Assembly: GCA_015680685.1 (NCBI GenBank)
Contig: MNCI01023267.1
Location: forward strand, 738,838-802,837
Origin: Gnetum montanum
Taxonomy: Eukaryota; Streptophyta; Gnetopsida; Gnetales; Gnetaceae
Length of the DNA: 64,000 bases
Direction: 5' to 3'
Under the pieces are notes generated by a model. The model did no database searches. It worked only from the letters and a program-made list of their open reading frames with translations, and was not told where the DNA came from. The position numbers and the translations under genes are program-made. Shown one piece after another: positions 59,601-64,000 of this stretch; within the stretch, counting starts at the first letter, position 1, and the number at the start of each line of letters is the position of its first letter.

Positions 59601-60050
59601 CATGGAACGTGCTTCTTCTCGATCTTCCCAAAAGGATTTTCCTTTGAAATTTCAAGGGAAAGATCTCGAAGTCCTATTCTTGCATCCACCATGCTCAACC
59701 AAGCTCTTTCCATTATGATTGGGAAGTTCCCCTTGCAATTATCAACACAAATGACAAGGAAATCAATAGGATAGGACCACCCACAAATGGTGGTCATAAT
59801 GTCCTCCACCAATCCCAAGGGAATAGTAATGGATTGGTTTGCCAGCTCGAGCTGAATGTTGCTCTTCTTTAATGGGGGCAGGTTCCAATTCTTGTACATG
59901 TCATGTGAAATCAAATTGACTCCTGACCCCGAATCTAGAAGGGCTTTACATGGCTCATTTCCTACCACCTAAAGATAAATGAGGGGACTTCTCGGATCAG
60001 TCAATTTCTAGGGAAGGTTACTTGCCTTTATCTAGTTGGTCATTACATGT
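59601..60050 (-). pseudogene. pol: A4 protease
   Basis: Open from 59968: KALLDSGSGVNLISH with Asp codon 59935-59933, CGWSYPIDFLVICVDN and NFPIIMERAWLS (G-to-E in the ILGR-like motif). The conserved LSLEISKENPFGKI tail follows. Confidence 0.8.
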
Positions 60051-60599
60051 GTGAGCATGACCATTGTACGTTGGAGGGCATTTAGTTTGAAGGTTGCTCG
60101 AGGGGTGGAACAGTGGAGGTAGTTTGAGGTTCAGAGGCACCAACCACAAGTGTGTGTGAGGGTGTGCTTAAGTTATTTCTGTGGCTTGGCTTCTGGTCCA
60201 CTTAGCTGAGGAGCCGGTTGTAGGTTGACATCCCTCATAGCATTGCATTGCTGTGGATGTGATGGGATTTTCCCCTGCATAGATGGAGCAGGTGGTAACT
60301 AAGTGGGGTGCTATTGAGTAGGGATGGCAGGAGAAGGTGATGGAGGATAGTAAAGATGTGGGCTTTCCCCCTGGGTGATGAAGATTATGGTCAAAAATAT
60401 TCTGAGGGGTGGTAGTAATTCTGAAAGGTTTCATGACTAGAAGAGTCCTGTGGAGAGACTGGTTGTTGAACGTAGTACCCATAGGGATCTGGTTGTCGAT
60501 AAGGGTACTACTGCCTTGGAGGTTGCATCCCCCATGCTTGTGGGTTCTACCACTACTGAAAGTATTCATAAGGTTGTGGTGGCACTCCACTTGGATAAT

Positions 60600-62517
60600 A
60601 TCCTTGCTGCTGGTGGAACTTCCTGGGATTTCCTTGAGGGTAAGCCAACCCTCGGGGAGTTTTCCTCTTTGCCAAATGAGGGTTCAACACATACACCCCA
60701 GACTCTTGTAGATGTGACACCATGGGACAACACTCCTTAGGATGTTCATATTGGCATATGTCACATTCCTTATCTTCTTTTGTATCAGAGTCTAAAACCT
60801 ATTCTGCTACAATAATTTTTTCCTTACCCTTATGGTGGGCATGTTCAGCTTCCTTCTTCCTATGCCAATCACAATCATTACCTTGCTCTCTGGATTCCTT
60901 TGTGATCTTCAAAATAATTTAAATTTTTCATCCAAAGAGTCCCACATCTTGTCAACCTTGGCCAATATGAAAATCTCTGTAGGGGCAAGGTTTTCCGGTT
61001 CACCACTACATCCAGTGGTGATTCCTCCTCCTCTTCATAGAATCAAACCTCCCTTTTTCTGATGGAGGGATCTTGATTAAATTCCTCTACATTCTCCTTG
61101 TTTCTAAGTTTCCCCTCTTCTTTAGCCACTTGCTCGATGAGGCACTACAATTGATGGGCCCTCAATTTTGATAATCGTCCCTCAATGTACATGCCAAGGA
61201 TCTTTCTTATTTCAAAGCAGAGCCCATCGATGATATGGCGAAGCTATGCCTGCTAAGAGTAGCCATGACCAAGGCATCGATGTAACAATGAATAGTACCT
61301 ACTCATCGCTGTATCCAAGGGTTCATGATTACCTTACTTTCAGCCTTAGATTTGATGTCTCAAATTCCCCACTCTGGAGTACGTTTGATACTTGTCATTG
61401 AAGATCTCCAGCATCGTACTCCAACTCCTAATTGATTTTGGTTCAAAAGACTGGTACCAGCTTTCTACTTCCTTGATGAGTGTGCGAGGAAATAGCTTAA
61501 GATTTTGCCAATCATTATCAATATTCTGTAGGGTGCAAGCATCATAGAATTCTTGCAGGTGAGTTTGCGGATCACAATTGTACCCCCCTTCAAATCTGGG
61601 GATGTTGTTCATGTCAATGCATTTGATTTGGCTATCCTTCAAGTGCCTGTTGGGTATTTGAACTACCTCGGCAATATGAAGCATGCTTCGAGTAGCCAAC
61701 AACGGCTCATCTAAGTCATAGTCCTGCTAAGGACCATGATGTCTATGATGGTTTTGGCTGCCTCTCCTTTCATGATAGTGAGCCTCGCGCGATTGGTCAT
61801 GAGCTTCCTCACACTATTCCTTTCGGTCCTTATGATCACCATCATCCCATTCCTTTCTACTATGGTTATGATCAAAGTCTAAACTAAATGAAGGTAGAGG
61901 GAAGCGAGAGGATGGAGAAGAGGGAGAAGGATCACCACCGCCCCGATGTTGATCTCCCCCTCTGCTCTGATGGAAGCCTCGATCTTTTTGCCCATCTTTT
62001 CCTATGTCGTGACTTCTCTAACATGATCCTCCATCCTCCTGGGGATCCCGATCACTTGATTGCTTATTCTAGATGATGGATTGAATGATATGGTGGCCCA
62101 GAGGAAGTTTGACCCAATGGGAATCATGAAAGATAGGCTTCCCATCGTCCTACAGCCCTTGCAAGAATAAGGGATTACTGAATTGTTTCCCCTTCATGTG
62201 TTCATACCATTCTGCTTGCTGGTCTCATGCTCGTTGGGCCTCAATGGGATGATAGTCCCAGTAGTCATGGTCCTCCATGACATACTCCACACCATGGTCC
62301 TGGATGCCTAGTCTGGCAAGATTATGAAATAGCATTCTAGGAGCCGATCATTCAAGCAGTAGAATGATGTTTTCTTCCATGTCCCGTCATCATGAATGTT
62401 TATCCTGATGTAGGATGAAGGTGAAGTCGAGGACATATTCATCTAGATGCATGTAGACCACCAACATTCTTGTGGCATTAGTGGGTTGGATTCATCTCTC
62501 CTATGAGAAGAAGACAT
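60600..62517 (-). pseudogene. gag: A4 gag
   Basis: MSSSHRRDESNPL at 62517; frameshift soon after. The N-terminal region is rich in Ser, Arg and His. Capsid segment at 61702-61346: IPNRHLKDSQIKCIDMNNI, LKLFPRTLIKEVESWYQSF, FNDKYQTYSRVGNLRHQI. Zinc knuckle CDICQYEHPKEC at 60730-60765 (CX2CX3HX3C). A Pro/Gln/Tyr-rich linker leads to the protease. Confidence 0.75.
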
Positions 62518-62663
62518 GTTGCATATTAGATAATCCACTACTTGGTGTACCTTACTTTTTACTTAGTCTTCCTAGCGTGTGTAAATGTTACTATCCTGGG
62601 TTCATTCCAATGACATGAATAATAATTTTTCTAAGGTTAAATGGTCCATGTAAGACTAAAAAT

Positions 62664-62680
62664 CCCTGGCAACGATGCCA
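62664..62680 (-). other. A4 primer-binding site
   Basis: Minus strand TGGCATCGTTGCCAGGG one base after the LTR end. It differs from the Athila-type TGGCGCCGTTGCCGGGG by few transitions and is the best conserved of the four. Confidence 0.7.
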
Positions 62681-62681
62681 A

Positions 62682-63578
62682 TGATGAGCGGCTAGGTACC
62701 CCTACTCGATCGAATTTCATAGACTGTAAGCACTTTGCATACGCTAGGCCTTAACTAGCAAAACCTTTTGTTAGAATGGTTGTTGTCTTCCCAACCTCAC
62801 TTGTGATGTTCTGATTACGATGGTTAAGTGAGATTGAGGCAACTGATTTTTATGGATTTTTACTTTATCTTCTAGTGTCTAATTCTTAGAATGGAAAGTA
62901 AGGAATGAAATATTATGTAAGCTATAATTATCCTAATCTATGTCCTAACTCTTCCTAGCATAAGTATCCGATCCCATCTTTCGTGCACATCCTAAGCATC
63001 CCCTAACCACTAATGGGTTATCAGACATTAAGCGTCACAGGGTTGCCAAGCATTGGGTTTATGTTCAAGATGGTCATACTTATGGTTTCTACAAACTGTA
63101 AATGAGCAATAGTGAGTAAAAAAATAACAATAGAAACTTAAGGAACTATGAAAGCATAGAAATATTAAACTATTAAATGCATTAAATGACTAAGTCCAAT
63201 TGTTGTAAGGAATGATTGAAAAGCTCGTCTTTATTTTTGTTCACGCGAATGGGCTTAGGTACATCAGTGCTCGAATAAAGAGCCAAACACCTTTCTTACA
63301 CCTACTGCAGGCACTTGGAAAATATTCTAACTCTCGTAGAAACAAACTACAAGAGCTTTGCTACAACTACCAAAAAGGTACCTAAGTGTGGCGGGAGCCC
63401 ACTTATTTATAGGCTAAAATAGGCACCGTGTAAATGGGGCCACATCAACGCATGGAAGGATGTGTCGACAGGGTCGCATCAATAGGCCTACGTATACAAG
63501 GCCGCATCGATGTGGTGGCATATACGGGGTCCTGTATACATGGCCTAGTAAATGCATCGACCATTTGACACTTCATCA
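62682..63578 (-). repeat. A4 5' LTR
   Basis: 897 bp, TG...CA ends. TATAAATA (minus) at 63404-63411, preceded (upstream, to 63560) by GGGGCC/GTATAC-rich repeats. Confidence 0.85.
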
Positions 63579-63583
63579 TTGAT
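63579..63583 (+). repeat. Target-site duplication of A4, right
   Basis: TTGAT, partner of CTGAT at 50279-50283. Confidence 0.55.
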
Positions 63584-64000
63584 GTTGAAGCTTAAGATGT
63601 GATGTTGAATATCTAATATTGAAGGGTATATGCTAGCCTATAAATACAATGCTTGAGCTCATGACTTTCATATAGTTTTTTGTGATAGCATAGCAAATCT
63701 CTTACAGTTTATTTTTTCTAGAGTTAGAATATTTTCTAAGTGCTTGCAGTAGGATTTTGAGTGTGTACAGACCTTTATTCAAGCACTAGTGTACCTGAGC
63801 ACAGCAGTGTGATAGGAATAAAGATAAGCCCTTTTGATAATCCTTACAACATTGAGTATAAATTAATGTTTTCTTTAATGAATTTATTATACATGCACTT
63901 TACTTTAATGCATTTTCATTAAGTAATTAATTTTTAGTTATTAAAAAACACAATCACAATCACTTCGAGTATACGTGTAGCACTTGATAACCCAAAAACA
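63584..64000 (+). repeat. A3 3' LTR, continued, truncated by window end
   Basis: Matches the A3 5' LTR from about 41175 to 41591, including TATAAATA at 63639-63646. About 370 bp more would complete it. Confidence 0.75.

Larger units (their letters stand above)
50284..63578 (-). mobile_element. A4: Athila-like LTR retrotransposon in A3 3' LTR, carrying extra gene
   Basis: LTRs 50284-51235 and 62682-63578 (TGATGAG...CTTCATCA on the plus strand). Minus-strand order: primer site 62664-62680, gag 62517, protease 59970, RT/RNase H, integrase (to 56353), 3' region, extra gene (54290 to about 51300), polypurine tract, LTR. The best-preserved pol of the window (FMDD intact, few stops) still has stops, an integrase frameshift and altered catalytic residues. 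Confidence 0.85.
41120..64000 (+). mobile_element. A3: Athila-like LTR retrotransposon, 3' LTR split by A4 and running off the window
   Basis: 5' LTR 41120-41961, primer site 41963-41980, gag 42122-44250, protease 44700-45120, RT/RNase H 45400-46920, integrase 47090-48330, 3' region to 50240, 3' LTR from 50241. The A4 insertion (50284-63578) interrupts the 3' LTR after 43 bp. The LTR resumes at about 63579 and the window ends about 370 bp before its expected end. Confidence 0.8.

Noticed and set aside
56353-64000. Envelope-like gene as in some Athila elements
   Set aside because: The sequence after integrase shows only untranslated blocks and the extra gene; no membrane segments of an envelope type were recognised.

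Overview
This window looks like nuclear DNA of a land plant with a large, slowly purged genome, possibly a gymnosperm. That assignment is an inference from old, deeply nested LTR retrotransposons with heavy C-to-T decay. I see no host gene, tRNA, rRNA, CRISPR array or prokaryotic feature. Nearly everything belongs to two groups of Ty3/gypsy LTR retrotransposons, all inactivated by stops and frameshifts.

Region 1 (1-21014) holds two head-to-head copies of a Tat/Ogre-like family, called T1 (minus, 1-6929, left end outside the window) and T2 (plus, 6990-21014, 5' LTR missing). Both have the same unusual plan. Gag and a retropepsin-like protease are followed by no reverse transcriptase, RNase H or integrase. 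After a short repeat-rich spacer comes a large gene on the OPPOSITE strand, facing gag-pro. In T2 this antisense gene runs from about 14440 down to 10900. It contains intron-like gaps with canonical splice borders, three of which join flanking exons exactly in frame. T2 then carries tandem-repeat arrays (67-bp units, 53-60-bp units and degenerate derivatives) and a 2.3-kb 3' LTR. Its long U3 is built of roughly 195-bp degenerate units, each carrying a near-perfect palindrome around GCTACGCTATGTAGCGTAGC.

Region 2 (21863-64000) is a nest of four Athila-like elements with gag, protease, RT, RNase H and integrase: A1 (plus, from 21863), A2 (minus, 24196-34164, inside A1 gag), A3 (plus, from 41120, right after the A1 3' region) and A4 (minus, 50284-63578, inside the A3 3' LTR). 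Both nested insertions show 4/5-matching 5-bp target-site duplications. A4 holds the only intact RT catalytic box (FMDD). Its 3' region also contains an extra intronless sense-strand gene (about 54290-51300) resembling the 'putative plant transposon protein' family, probably brought in by another partial element (X). A third coiled-coil gene remnant lies at 21030-21850, minus.

How the parts relate: the Athila-like elements encoded, when intact, what autonomous retrotransposition needs. The Tat-like copies encode only capsid and protease and would need reverse transcriptase and integrase in trans. The antisense orientation of their extra gene explains how introns could survive copying through an RNA of the other strand. 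One assembly defect is visible: a single N at 50387 between two identical 46-bp blocks.
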